A DNA stretch of 64,000 nucleotides from assembly GCF_963675165.1 (NCBI RefSeq), contig NC_087377.1:13512198-13576197 (forward strand), read 5' to 3'. The translations under genes were made by a program, and so were the position numbers. Under the pieces are notes generated by a model. It ran no database searches and had not been told where the DNA came from. It saw only the letters and a list, made by a program, of their open reading frames with translations. Below are positions 12,430 through 24,669 of the stretch, piece by piece. Origin of the DNA: Halichondria panicea. Taxonomy: Eukaryota > Porifera > Demospongiae > Suberitida > Halichondriidae. How positions within the stretch are numbered: the stretch's first letter is position 1; each line of letters opens with the position of its first letter.

Positions 12430-12745
12430 GTCTGCCAGCTAGTATAGAGTTGAACATGAATGCTGTACCGAAGACCGTGTACAAGTATGCATGACGGAGC
12501 CTCGCCCCCTCCCATCTCCTCTATCTCACATGTTGACATGCAAGGTGACAGCCCTGAGAAACTAAAGACGCTGCCTTCCTCATGCCCACCTAAACTGTAA
12601 GTTGAGTGCCACAAAACCAGATGCACCCATGTCTTATAGTACGTTTGTTGTGTATAGCACAAAGTTTTCATCAACGAAAAGGTGTTGGCTGGTATTTGGC
12701 TAACAATGAACCCCACGCCTTTCTAAACAATACACCAAGCACTAG
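12430..12745 (+). pseudogene. Decayed copy of the last exons of receptor A
   Basis: 12541-12596 matches the proline-rich exon 8709-8766 (GACAGCCCTG ... AAACT followed by the donor GTAAGTTG), but the acceptor is replaced by CATGCAAG and PPSRP is altered. Downstream, AAGCACTAG followed by a TGTGGTATG tail (12736 on) repeats the stop-codon region of the gene at 9425-9445. The intervening exon is missing most of its coding sequence. It is a fragment, not an expressed gene. Confidence 0.55.
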
Positions 12746-13212
12746 GTGTGTGGTATGAAATTATTTTTCTAAATTGTTTGCACAAAAAAATCAACTCGAA
12801 TTCATGGAGTTTGCAATCATTTGTCAGCTTACACATTTAGCATGTCAAGAGAGTTTATTCAAGTTAGGGCTTCTCCATTTCATTTGCATCACTTTACCAA
12901 TAATTATTGTTTGATTATCCAAGGAACATTTGTAGAATAATTGTCAAATAGCATCTACTGAGTTGATAGGCATGATCAAATATATATTAACACATAGCTC
13001 ATCAGACATAGCTTATTTTAACCATTGACCCCTAACTGTCTTTCTCAAGTCCAGCTGTTTTGTTATAATACCTCAAACTGTTGTATAGGCCTAAGAAATT
13101 ACCATGTATTATTATTGTTGAGTATAATTGTAGGCCCCAGTCTCACATGCATGTACCTGTAACTTGAGCTATATGAAGCAGCTATAATTATAGTGGATCA
13201 TCTAGATTGCTC

Positions 13213-13410
13213 TACCGTATATATAGCGGGTAATTTTCGTGAGGTAAAAATTTGTTCAACTCGAACAAAAAATGGTGGTAACATTATTTTCGTTTGACTT
13301 CATTACATGCACTACATTGCATGCGTTCCAGTAAACAACACCTATACGTTTTTTGGGAGGAAAATTTCGTAGATCAGCTTGCCCACGAAAATTACCCGCT
13401 CTATATGGTA
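13213..13410. mobile_element. TACCGTATA-type MITE
   Basis: Ends ACCGTATATATAGCGGGTAA and TTACCCGCTCTATATGGT are inverted, bounded by TA, with ACGAAAATT inside both arms as in the other copies of this family. Confidence 0.5.
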
Positions 13411-13681
13411 TATGACATTGTATACACTGTACACTGTGGTTATTAGTTTATGGCTCCATCATTGTCATCACATTGTTACCATAATGCAGCAACATCGAAA
13501 TGAATGCTATATATATAGCCCTTGATTGTTCTTTGACGGCTTATACGTCGTGACAATTGAATGCTTTTAAGCACATGACAATTGACATCATGCCAACTGT
13601 CTTTGTATTGTTCACTACATTATGGCGCTATACAGGCATCTGTAAATTGAACATCGAAATTGTAAGCTAATCTGTTTGTGG

Positions 13682-14179
13682 TAGCCTCGTCCCCAGGCCG
13701 ATTTTTCTTTAATTAATAGAACGGAAAGAGAAAAATAAACTGGGTAAATATTGGGTGTGTGCATGTGGGCGTAATTTGTTCAGATCCAACACATTCCACT
13801 GGCTATGACATTTATTCTTATGGCAACCATGCATACTTTTTCAGGCGATTTGTTGCCTATTATATACAACTGTTGTAAGACAAATTGCCTGCAAATTTGC
13901 AAGCAACTCATTGCATACAATACTTGTGGCAATTCACAATGGTTGGAGGCAAAAATTAAAATTGCCTGAAAATTGCCTGGTGTATGTGGTGACCTTAATT
14001 ATTCTTTCTGGTTTGCTAGTTCGTTCACTGGTTCTCAGGTTTAAGTGTATACTGGTGTTCCCTGAATTTACCTATTAGTGTGGTCATTGGATCATCCGAT
14101 AGTATATGCAATTATCAAGCCTATTTTTCTCCTTGGCCTTTCGTTCTATTAAAAGAAAATCGACCTGAGGATGGGGCTA
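13682..14179. mobile_element. TAGCCTCG-family transposon, 498 bp
   Basis: TAGCCTCGTCCCCAGGCCGA at the left and a worn complement ending GGGGCTA at the right. The flanks are TGTTTGTGG (13673-13681) and TATTTGTGG (14180-14188), an eight-of-nine target duplication. A TTAGGGTTAGGGTTAG run just outside at 14205 is telomere-like but short. Confidence 0.6.
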
Positions 14180-14189
14180 TATTTGTGGT

Positions 14190-16373
14190 ATAGTTAGGGT
14201 TAGGGTTAGTTTATATTCAGTGATATTTTTTAATCTAATGTTAACCTCTTAGGCATTTTCATTTCATGAGTGGGGAGTATAACTCGTATAGTTCCTCCTT
14301 TCCAACGAATTACTTTAAATATTATCATGTGCTACTGTTGTGGGTGTAATGCTAATCTTTGTTAGCTAGACCAGTGCATGCATAATATAGAGAGTAGAAT
14401 ATGTTTTGGTATGTGGTAAAAATCAATACCTAAAAGCTAATGAACAATGCATATGTTTAGTTAACACTCTTTACCAAATCAAGGTTTAGATCTCTGGAAA
14501 TCATTTACTGCCACAAAACTGCAAGTATATATATATATAATGCCCATTTTGTTGATGCCCTTGTCCAAATTTTACAATCATAATTATGGTTTTATTAATC
14601 CACTATTCTACTTATAAAGTGTTAATACTATTAGGTGGCAGATATTATATTATGCCTCGGGGTGTAACTACAGAGGAACACCATAAAGCTGACCGTCTGT
14701 GTGAGGCTGGTGAGTATGCAGTCAGTGCATTAGTGCATTAGATATTGGCATGTGGTAGACTCTAGTAAGTGCATGGGACTGCATACAAACTGGTCATTCT
14801 AACAACATCTACGCAACAACACATCATCTGCATACATGAATCTTCCTTTGCCTCATTTAAGTTGTTATTCCCTTTTAATGCATCTCGTTAATACTAAACC
14901 CCCCACCCACACACACACACATACACATGCTTGCAGTTCGACCCTTAATTGTCTCACTTAATGTTTTTAATTGGTTGTCTGACGCCCCAATGCCTACACA
15001 CCCACACGTCGGCTATATCCAAGGGTGTTACTGTACAACATGCACTGTAAGCTGTTGAGGTAACTGTTAATAGATCTCCCTTGCATAAATGTGATTAGCC
15101 TCAGCCCGGGGACGAGACTAGAATGTGGTATGCCTGGTACTATCCTTGGGAAAGCCTGGGTGCTATTTATTCCTTCCCACAAACCCTATAGCTGTGGATG
15201 AGTTTTTACATTATATATATAATATTTAACTGTTAAAAAAATAATCTCGCTCTGTCCATAATTTATGTACCAAAAGACGTGTGGGATCGTATATGCCAAC
15301 TTGTGTTTTCGTCAAATGAATGAAGTTTTCTTCAGTTCTTGCCTGCCTTAGCTAACATGTATGTATGCATGCGTGCAGTCTATTATGACACCAACATTTT
15401 GGTGCATGTATTCAGCAGTAGCAATTGGCTATGCATAATTAACTCTATACCTACCTCATGCACTACCCTCAATGGTCACTCTTTGCAAGCAGGTGAATAA
15501 TTTCCACTAATTATGTCCGTTGATTTCTGTCTGCTTTGTTTACTATTGTGCTAGTTATTTGCTCGTCTGCGTCGGTAAATTTGATGTCACACTTAGTTTT
15601 TCCTTTTAGTGTCTTCCATTAGGCTGGCATGCTTATGGCCCTGAGAAAATAATTAAAGTCTGTGTATTTATTTGTACACAAAAGTTAAATTTCTAATTTC
15701 TATTAATAGCTAAAAAGAGTTAATTATAGGTTCACACCTCACATAGCAAATACAACATCACACAGCACAACACAGTATATAGGAATTTCCCTCAACGTAT
15801 ATACTCTCTCCAAGGTTGATTTCACTTGCTATCATGTGGTTTTTAAGATTCACAGAGGGCTGTCCCTGGGAAAGTCCCAAAGTAAGTGGCGCCAAGAGGT
15901 AGTGGTGCGTTCAGTGGTCGCTATACATAGGCTGCTACTGTAAATAATGATATCCCACATCCCACAATTGATTTAGTGGTCATTATGAAGACCTATAGTT
16001 GTCTAAGTGCACAGACATACCACCATCTGCCCATTCTCACTGTTATGGTATCCCGTGCTTTATAGCGACCCAATAGGCTGCTTTGCTTCTGTCACATGAT
16101 TTGTTTTTGTGTGTGATGTAATCAGCAATACCTATTGGTATAAAAGTGGTACTTCTCCACTCTATCTTAATTGTAAATTCCATGCTGCCAATAATGGAAT
16201 TTCCCGTTGGTCGTCACTACGGTGACTAACAATCGGTTGGTGGCACCTTTTCACAGGAACCCTCTTCTTAGAGTGGGCACCTGTTCAAACAAAATATGCA
16301 CATAGTATATCAGTGTTTGCTTTTATAAAATGACTACTATTTTTGTCTGGTGCTACACTATATGGAAGAATTG
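14190..16373. other. Intergenic with small relics
   Basis: At 14640-14710 a short piece ends CTGTGTGAGGCTG before GTGAGTATGCAG, resembling the end of the Death-domain exon fragments elsewhere. At 15095-15119 TAGCCTCAGCCCG is joined head-on to GGGACGAGACTA, a minimal copy of the 9-bp-duplication transposon family. The block TGGTACTATCC...GGGAAAGCC near 15130 recurs near 18716. No intact gene was seen. Confidence 0.45.
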
Positions 16374-16905
16374 TAGCCTCGTTCCCAGGCTCTCCTTTTT
16401 TCTGTTCTTTGTCACAATCGTTCAATAAGATAAATACGGTATTAATTGGAGGAATAAAGAAAGAATAAAGGTAAAGTTAAGAAAAGGGAGAGCCTGGTAT
16501 GCGAAGTCGCGTGACGGTAGAAGGATGGTAAAAGTATGAAATTGAGTATGGGCAGGTAGATGTTGAGATATTGGACTGCCCCCACACCTCAATCTCTATG
16601 ACTAAAAACTTTGTGCAGGACTGGTGGACATGCATGACCATAGATTTGGAATTGGGTGTTATACAATATTGATCCTGGCCTTGGTAGATTTTCTTAGTGT
16701 CTTAATTAATGCGTGGGCGAACTCTACGTCATGATTGTGGGCTACATATCGCACGTTCATAAAAATGTATGTGGATCACGCGATTTCGCATACCAGGCTT
16801 TACTTTTTCTTTCACGTCCATCATGTCCTTCTTTAGTGCCTCCCATCATCTCTAACTCATTTATATTGAGGAAACAAACAAGAACAAAGCCTGGGGACGA
16901 GGCTA
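16374..16905. mobile_element. TAGCCTCG-family transposon, 532 bp
   Basis: Begins TAGCCTCGTTCCCAGGC and ends GCCTGGGGACGAGGCTA; the exact 9-mer GAAGAATTG flanks both sides (16365-16373 and 16906-16914). The interior carries a CAGGCTCTCC...GGAGAGCCTG hairpin and a CACGCGATTTCGCATACC block, both also found in the copy at 60751-61518. Confidence 0.75.
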
Positions 16906-16914
16906 GAAGAATTG

Positions 16915-19393
16915 CATGCTATACTAAAGAAGGATTGTCTGTGTCTATAAGAGGAAAATTTAAACTTCACCTTTACAATCTTTCTTAGTGATTAATTTTG
17001 CTATACTTGACAGTGTAGCTGCTATATAGGTGTAGCTGTTTCTAGTTTAGTGACAAAGATGTTTAATTGTTGTGGATCTATGAATTCTGTTTCTATATCA
17101 GTTAAAATGTAGCTATAAGAAAGAAAATGAAGCCATAGGTTCGCCTGGCAATAGCTATGTTTACTGCATGCATGGGTTTATAATCCCAGGTTTTTTTTTA
17201 ATGAATATGCTTGTCTTTACTGCAAGGAATTTTAAGGCTCGATCTGCAGTCACTTTGCCTATGTGCACTAAGTGATTACCCTATACGTGATTCAATATCT
17301 GTAGCTGCGTCTAATTGTAGTCACAATGAATGTTTGTGTGGAACTATACGAATTATTCAAGTGTATATACCGGTAATTAAGGCCCGTGTTATTGCGTGTC
17401 TTGCATGCACTTCCCACTAATAATTATTGATTGCATGATCACTGATATGACACTATTGTGCAAGCTGGGTTTGGCACTGATTTGGACCAATGAGAATCAA
17501 TGATGATGATGTATTGCTGATAGGTCCCTTTGTATATAAGGCACCAATCAGGCAAGCCAGGGTAGTACATGTGTACAGCTGTGTTCCACTGTACTTTCAA
17601 GAGTTTTCAAAGCCTTTTTGCATAATGTTGATACCTTTCAAATAATTGGAACGAAAGAGAGGGACCTCTTGTTAGAGTGCTCCCTCTTACAATAAAACAA
17701 ACAAAAATCCACTGTGTATGTATGTATGTGAGTTAATATTTTTATGCTAATCTTTGCATGAGCCTTACAGCAGTATATATTATATCTTATCTACATGTAT
17801 GTGCAATTGTTTGTTCGAGGTTTACTTCATACAATACACATATAATTTCTGCTTGATGTACATGTACATGTAGCTACTTATAACTTTTTGGCTAAGCTAT
17901 GAGCAACCGACACTGTTACAGTATCAAAGTCCTGCATATGTAGTATACCTTAGTCTACAGTGTTTCTATTTGACAGTCATATATGTGTGGAGCAGCAGAG
18001 CTGCGCAGATGCATGCCTTTGAATTATGTGTTAGCCCATGAACTCAATTAATAACTCTGCCCAGAAGATCATGGATGTGAATGTTTTATAGTCAATGGTC
18101 CCCGTTAACACCTGCTTTTCGTTTAACACATGCTTTTTGCATAGTTTTTAGTTGCCCTTGCATCCCTATACCCCATGCATGGTGAATACGAAACGGTGGA
18201 TGAATTGGTGCAAGGGGGAAATTTTGCAGCACATCCCTATTAAGTCAACTTTTCATGACTCATGTGTTAGTTTTCTCAACCATCCATGCAAGGTCTTCAC
18301 ACAACACTGTACTGTTGGCTGCATGTACGTGTCTACTGTTTGAGAATTTCCCTGGGAAAGCATGCATGCACCCTTTATGAGCATTTCAATTGAAAGTGTG
18401 ACCTTCTTTTTATCACACTATTATTCAGTAGTATTTAGCTGTCTGGTATATAGGTACACTGTAAAAAATGATTGAAAAAAAGTGCGGTGGACACACTAAA
18501 ACCGTCGCATATAGCACGCTTTTTTGAAAAAGTGTGCTATATGCGACGGTTTTAGTGTGGTCACCGCACTTTTTTTTTTACAGTGTATATGTGTATATAA
18601 TTATACTGAGGTACATTAAAGATGACTATATTATATAGGGTGAATCAGAAACTAAATGTTTGTGTTGTTTACTATACATGAGCTGCATGGTTTAGGTAAC
18701 TAATGTATATACATGTGGTACTATCCCTGGGAAAGCCCCAATGCTGTTTACTCCTTCCCACACACGCCTATACCCAACTGTGGAGTTTCTACAACATGGA
18801 CTCTGAGTGAACCTTCTGTGACCTTCTTTTTATCACACTTTTGTACTTATAGCTATAGCTATCATGTGTTTCTTCAACATAATTATGAGCTGCATGCAGG
18901 TACGTAACTCTTGTTATCTCGTGCGTGTACGCATGCACAACAGGGATAGAGTGATTGGTGTGTCTGTGGGTCTGTGACTGTGTTGAGCCAACTATAGACA
19001 CTTTTATGAATTGCTTTAACTGCACCCTGGCAACCATAAAACTAATCTAGCTATTAGCACTGGTCTAGCTATAACTGTGTAGCTCTATCGAATGCTATAT
19101 AATGCAACTACATTGCATTGGCAACCCTCAGAGGATGATAGTTAGTGGTGCATGGGTGTGGTTCCTGGCATTGAACCGCGAATATTAGAACCCACAGACA
19201 TTTCTGCTGAGGGCCAAATAACAAAAATTTACACCTGTGAAAATTTCCCACTATACGGTATCTCTTTCTCTAATCAGTTACCTTGTAAGCTATCAATATT
19301 GTTGTACATTGAGCTTACCTGAACAGCTGTCTGAAAGATTTGTATTTGACTTAGATATTGTGTTTGAATTAGTTCTTCCTCCCCCTTCCTCAG
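16915..19393. other. Intergenic, one hairpin transposon
   Basis: No gene was supported. A CACTG-ended palindromic element lies at 18457-18585 (separate entry). Open frames around 17211 and 18152 lack splice partners or family resemblance. Confidence 0.4.
18457..18585. mobile_element. CACTGTAAAAAA hairpin MITE
   Basis: The 129-bp element is almost fully palindromic, from CACTGTAAAAAA to TTTTTTTTTTACAGTG. The AAAAAAAGTGCGG just inside the end matches the inner right end of the large CACTA element (AAAAAAAAGTGCGG near 40443-40457), so it may be mobilised by that family; this is inference. A relative with CTGTAAAAAAAATGGG ends is at 45414-45530. Confidence 0.6.
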
Positions 19394-20776
19394 CTCCTCT
19401 GGTATTGATACTGGACTGGCTGTATTTGGGGTGGTGCATGTATCGTATCCATGATGACATGGCCCACACAAACCAGCAGATGTACTCGTGTGGTTCACTG
19501 GCCCCCAAAATGAGGAGGGGAGGATGTATGGACTCACACTATCACAAGCCAGGAGAGCCATGGGAGAAGAGTGAAGGGTAAGGGTGTGTGATGTATGTGA
19601 ATACCGTATAGTGTGAAATTTTCGAGGCACTTATATTTTGTGGAATGGCCTCTAAAAGCATTTCGTTGCACAATGTTCGTGGAAGGACTGCTCACCGGAA
19701 GCCACGCCTTTAATCTTTGCAACGTTATAGCAGATAATTCTAATTAAAGAAAATGTTCGTGGACTTAATTTTTGTGTAGGATTGCTAACCCATGAAATCC
19801 GCGAAAATTAAGCCCCTTGAAAATTTCGCGTTATACGGTACGTATGCTATATGATTGAGGGTGTAGTGGGGTATGGGATAAAGGTATGTTGATGTTATGT
19901 AGATTAGGTGTACTGATCATGTACAAAGATGTGTGTGATAAGGTACTTTGTACATGTGCATGTGGTATAAATGTGGTGGTCACCGCACTAGTGAGCGTCC
20001 AAGTGTTGAGTACAGCTTGACATGTGAATGTGTTGTGTGATGTAAATTGAGGCAGAGTATAATCAAGAGAGAGAGAGAGTATCGAATGTAGGCATACTGT
20101 GTATCAGATGTATGCGGAGAGTAATGTGACTACTTTTTATGCACACTGACCATGCAATCCAAGTGTGGGTGATGATATGAAAGCAACTCTCCAGTTGCTT
20201 TAGTGATAGTGTATGAGTTGACATTTCTTAGACACCAGTGCTTCACTGAAACAGAGTAATGTCCTCAAAAGCTGACACTGTAAGAAACTTTCAAAGTGGA
20301 TTCCATAGAACATTACAAAATATTTTGTGTTGTACTGTGACTACGGTATCTTGAGTGCATGTGTTCAATGTTGCTCTAATATTTTTTTTCTCTCTCCCTC
20401 TCTCTCTCTCTGTCCACATTTTCCAGTGTTTACCAAGTTGCTGGGTAAGAGAGTGTTCAAGAGATACCTCGAGCTGTTCCTGGACTCCCCATATTTCATG
20501 GACTGGTGGGTTATTATGACTCTAGAAGCCATTATTTACAATATCATACAAGTTTGCTCCAAAACACTTTCTGTTTGTGTACTTTGTTGCAATTTCAACA
20601 TTGATAATGTACTCCAGTTATTTACATGTACCCCCCCCTCACACACACATGCACATACACCCCCAGAGCAATATGACAATGCCTAGTGCAATATGCTGGA
20701 GTGGTCTGTCTCACCTCACTCTGTCAGCTGCTAGGGAGAATGATCCTCAGAGGGAGAATAGAACAACACATCCAAT
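19394..20776 (+). pseudogene. HEAT/ARM-repeat gene fragments (three exons)
   Basis: Exon-like pieces with sound splice borders: 19394-19577 (LVLILDWLYLGWC ... MYSCGSLAPKMRRGGCMD), 20427-20505 (VFTKLLGKRVFKRYLELFLD) and 20667-20776 (AICWSGLSHLTLSAARENDP). They resemble parts of a long alpha-helical HEAT/ARM-repeat protein of wide eukaryotic spread; the match is from memory of the family and the name is unknown. The first piece should come last in such a protein, so the order is scrambled and this is not one working gene. A 239-bp TACCGTATAG MITE sits between the first two at 19602-19840. Confidence 0.5.
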
Positions 20777-21582
20777 GTGAGTCTTTGAATAATATCTACG
20801 TAGCTAATGACTTATAGGCGAACAACTCAAAGCCTAGGACGACTGCATGTACCTATATTAAGTCGTATATTGTATCATTCGGGATTCCTTTGTACATGTA
20901 CTAGTCCCGTATTAGAATATGATCTACGTGTGAGAAGTACCTCAGAGGTGGTAATCGTGTACTGCATAAAGAGAGTGCATAGGGAGGCGCACGGGCTGTT
21001 TTAAAAGTAGACCCTCGCTAATCGGAATAGAGCGGGACCAGACTCCATTCGAATGTATGAAATTCCGGATTAACAGATGTCATTAATCGATTATAAATAA
21101 TCGTTAACAAAGACACTTGTACGTGTACATGTATTATGAATATACATGTGACCTTTATTCAAGGTGCGTATTCTCAGCTGAAGTGATCCTTTACCAGGAG
21201 TAATGGAACAGGGTCCCTTAAGTAGAAAGCTAGAATTGTAGTTTGTTCTTTAGCCCCAGAACTTCTAAGACTCCAGGCTTCTTTGAGCTTTATGGGTTCT
21301 GGTTTTACCCTTACCTTTTAAGGCACATAACCTGTTATTGTCATGAGTTAAAGCGTACTCACTGCTATAGAGTCCCCAAGGCCATGATAGTGTTCATGGT
21401 TGGAGTGTTGTGAGTTGTAGCTTTCATTGCTTCCTCTAGTACTGGCTTGTAGTGCTGCCTTGAAGCTGTAGCATTGCCTACTGCTGTTTTAACAGTTAGT
21501 GCAGATGTTACCATCATTAGTGTTCAGCTTATGAGTTTTTGTTTCTCTCTCTCTCTCTCAACACACACACACACACACACAG

Positions 21583-21713
21583 CCTCAGCCTCAGTCCCAG
21601 CCCTGCCTGATGTAGACAAGCTCCTGGACATTGACCAGCATATCAGGTCAATGAAGCACAAATGGAGGGAGCTGGCTGAGACTATGAGGGTGCCAGAAAC
21701 AATGATTGAACAG
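21583..21713 (+). pseudogene. Death-domain first-half exon, orphan copy
   Basis: Acceptor after a CT/CA tract, then KHKWRELAETMRVPETMIEQ and donor GTACGTAC. It is near identical in design to receptor A's exon 6988-7115, with a few extra residues at the start. The second-half exon that should follow is absent; the next piece downstream is a HEAT exon at 21961. It may be an alternative exon, but an orphan fragment is more likely. Confidence 0.5.
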
Positions 21714-21854
21714 GTACGTACTCGAATCCATCAAGGGTCAAACATTGATAGTCATCAGGAGTACATGACATGCACATGTACTGTACATACATACATGTAC
21801 TTATAGTAGAGCAGCATAATTATCCACAAAATGCGGGAGTTTCCGTGCGTGGAA

Positions 21855-23400
21855 TACAAAATTAATGTGGATAAGCTAGCCAAATCCATGATATTTTTGC
21901 AGCACACATTTTTTAGCAGATCTATCTTGCTGTGATGTTGGTGCATGTGTGTGTGTGCAGGTGGACTTCTACATCTCCCAGAACCAGGCGGTCAACCATG
22001 CAGTGAGAGAGGCAGCCTGCATCTGTACTGCAGAGCTGGGCACTAAGGTGAGTGGGTGGTCATGTGATTATGCCTGTGTAATCTATATCCCCTAAAGTCC
22101 GGTATCATGTGTTCAGTAGCACACATGATTATAATAATTATATTTACACATTACAGCTCAACAATTCAACCCCTCCTCCACACACACGCACACACACGCA
22201 CGCACACACACACACACACACACATGCAGGTGAACAAGGATTGTCTGAAACCATACAGGGGACGACTGGTGAGTGTACTGTTGTAGTGTTTCCATGACAA
22301 TGTGTGGAGTTTTATGGTGTAGTGGGGTATGGGATAAAGGCGTGCTAGCTTATGTGTACAAAGTGTTTGTGATACGGGTACGTGTGCTTAGTAGATTATG
22401 TGGTAGATAAATGTGGGCCAGTGTACACAAGAGATCCCTCAAGTGAGCTTATGTGTTGTGGATGTAAATAGAATTGTAGAGTCATACGTAATAGCAGTTC
22501 TAATCTTGCCCCCCTTCCCTCCAGTTCAATATCCTGCTTGGAGTGCTGAGTGGTGTTAGACAGAATAATAAGTGTGTGTGGTGACCGAGTGTCCTCCCTC
22601 CTCCCCCTCTGTGCTGAGACACTCACGACACAGACACTATCCTCAACACATCAACCTCCTGGAGACACTGCTCAAACTGGTGAGATGGGTGATAAATGGA
22701 TCTCATTGTGTCATCGACATGCATGCACAAATCACTATTATAAGTTCAGTGCATTAATGTCCTTGCTTGATAACGTCCAGGCCAAAAAAAACACTAGCAC
22801 TTATAATTATTCGTGCACGCATGTTGAACGTCCTCTGATGGCGACCCTATAATTATGCTCTCTAAGTCTATAAAGTTACTTTAGTGATGTATGTTGTACT
22901 ATCGACAGCGTGGATTGAAATTTCTTAGACAGCTAAGTTCCTCAAAAGCTGACACTGTAAGAAACATTCGATACTTTTGAAGTAGGTTCCACATAACAAT
23001 TTCTTTGTAAATTGTACTGTGACTATACACGTATCTGAATGTGTTCAATGTTTCTCTGTTCTTATGTTTCTCTGTCTTTGTTTCCTACATTTAAGCTATT
23101 TCAATAGATAATGAGATCTGCATACTCCACTTATTACAAGTACTCCCCACCACATGCAGAGCAGTGACAATGCCTGGTGGTGCAGTCTGCTGGAGTGGAC
23201 TGTCTCACCTCACTCTGTCAGCTGCTAGGGAGAATGATCCTCAGAGGGAGAATAGAACAACACAATCCAATGTGAGTCTTCGAATAATATCTATATACGT
23301 TGCTACATGACTTAGGCTTGTATAACCAATATTATTATGACTTAAGCCAACAACTCAAAGCCTATAAGACAACTTTCAAATCATATGTAGTGTCATTCAG
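21855..23400 (+). pseudogene. HEAT/ARM gene fragments, tandem unit 1
   Basis: Pieces: 21961-22047 (VDFYISQNQAVNHAVREAAC, a clean HEAT repeat), 22230-22268 (VNKDCLKPYRGRL), 22525-22679 (FNILLGVLSGVRQ, then a TGA in frame; shifting one base reopens it up to INLLETLLKL) and 23160-23271 (MPGGAVCWSGLSHLTLSAAR). A CA tract precedes the acceptor at 22229. The block is repeated almost unchanged at 27540-29180. The stop shared by both copies means this gene was broken before it was duplicated. Confidence 0.55.
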
Positions 23401-23738
23401 GATTCGTTTGTACGTGTATGCATATTAGACGTTAGACTACATATTGGCTGTTTTAGTTGAGATTGTCTTTGAAGGTGGTTTGACATAGCGTTCACAGCTT
23501 TTACTTTATGTACATCACTACATGCACTGCATACTTTTTATTTGGTTTCTTTATAAATCATGTCACCAGCCGAGGGTTTGCACTTTAGTGCTCTAGTTAT
23601 AACTTCATACAAAACATGTGTAGTGGCTTTTTAATGAACAACGTTATTGTTTACATTGTTCTTAAGTATATAGTTGAACGGATGTAGTGCTATATTGTTT
23701 ACATGTACATTAACTGAAGATGAAAATTACCAGAAGTT

Positions 23739-23796
23739 TCACAGTCCTACTGGTCCATACGCCTGGTTAGTGTTCAGTTCAATCTCCTCTTTGGGT
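23739..23796 (-). pseudogene. Truncated last exon of a B/C-type receptor
   Basis: Only the final codons are present (PKEEIELNTNQAYGPVGL and stop) followed by the same downstream flank as receptors B and C; homology ends abruptly after CTTTGGGT. It is a leftover third copy of the receptor's 3' end. Confidence 0.65.
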
Positions 23797-24002
23797 AACT
23801 AGTCCAATTAACTTTGAAGTCAATTAACCGTACTGTCTGCAGCAACCAAATTAAGCCACTATAGTTCTAATGAATGTGTCCACTAGCTAGCTACCACCAC
23901 TAAAATGAATCTGATTAGAGCCTTGCTTCGCTCGGAATTATTTTGCATAGGAAATTTATAGGGTCCTTCGTTATTGTTCCACTATCTCTCCCTCCCTCTC
24001 AG

Positions 24003-24262
24003 GTACTCTGTGGCTGAGGATGTGAGGCTCTACTCTCAGCAGACCTGGAGGGTGGTCACACAGACCAGGGGAGTGCAGCTGGTAGAGCAGCACATCCACA
24101 AAGTGGTGAGTTTTCGTGCTTGGAACACGAATATGGACAAGCTAGCCAAATCCATGATATTTCTGCAGCACAAATTGTTAGTTGAGATCCTTATCACGCA
24201 TGCACGCGCACACACACACACAGGTGAACAAGGAGTGTCTGAAACCGTACGAGAGACGACTG
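24003..24262 (+). pseudogene. HEAT/ARM gene fragments (two exons)
   Basis: 24003-24105 codes YSVAEDVRLYSQQTWRVV ... VEQHIHKV and 24224-24262 codes VNKECLKPYERRL, again after a CA tract. The exon that should lie between them (VDFYIS...) is missing, so the piece is internally deleted. Confidence 0.5.
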
Positions 24263-24669
24263 GTGAGTGTATTGTTGTAGTGTTTCCATGACAATGTGTA
24301 GAGCTTTATGGTATAGTGGGGTATGGGATAAGGGATAAAGGGATAAAGGTATGCTAGCTTGACGAAGGTATTTGTGATAAGGGTACTCAGGTAGATTAAG
24401 GCCGTTTTTTAATTGAAATTGAAGAATAAGTGTACTATAAAGAACTACCATTTTTTGTAAAAAATGTTGTCAATTACACATTATTTTTCACAAAATCAAA
24501 AGATTGAGGGTGTTGCATATTTGGAGGGGTGCTTTAAATCAAATAAGTACGGTAGTGGCTTTTTAATGAACAATGTTATTGTTTACATTGTTCTTAAGTT
24601 GTTGATAATAAACGGATGTAGTGCTATATTAATTGTTTACATGTATATCTACACTGTTGATGAGAGTTT

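Noticed and set aside
14205-14222. Telomere-like TTAGGG repeats
   Set aside because: Only about two and a half units; too short to be an interstitial telomere of meaning.
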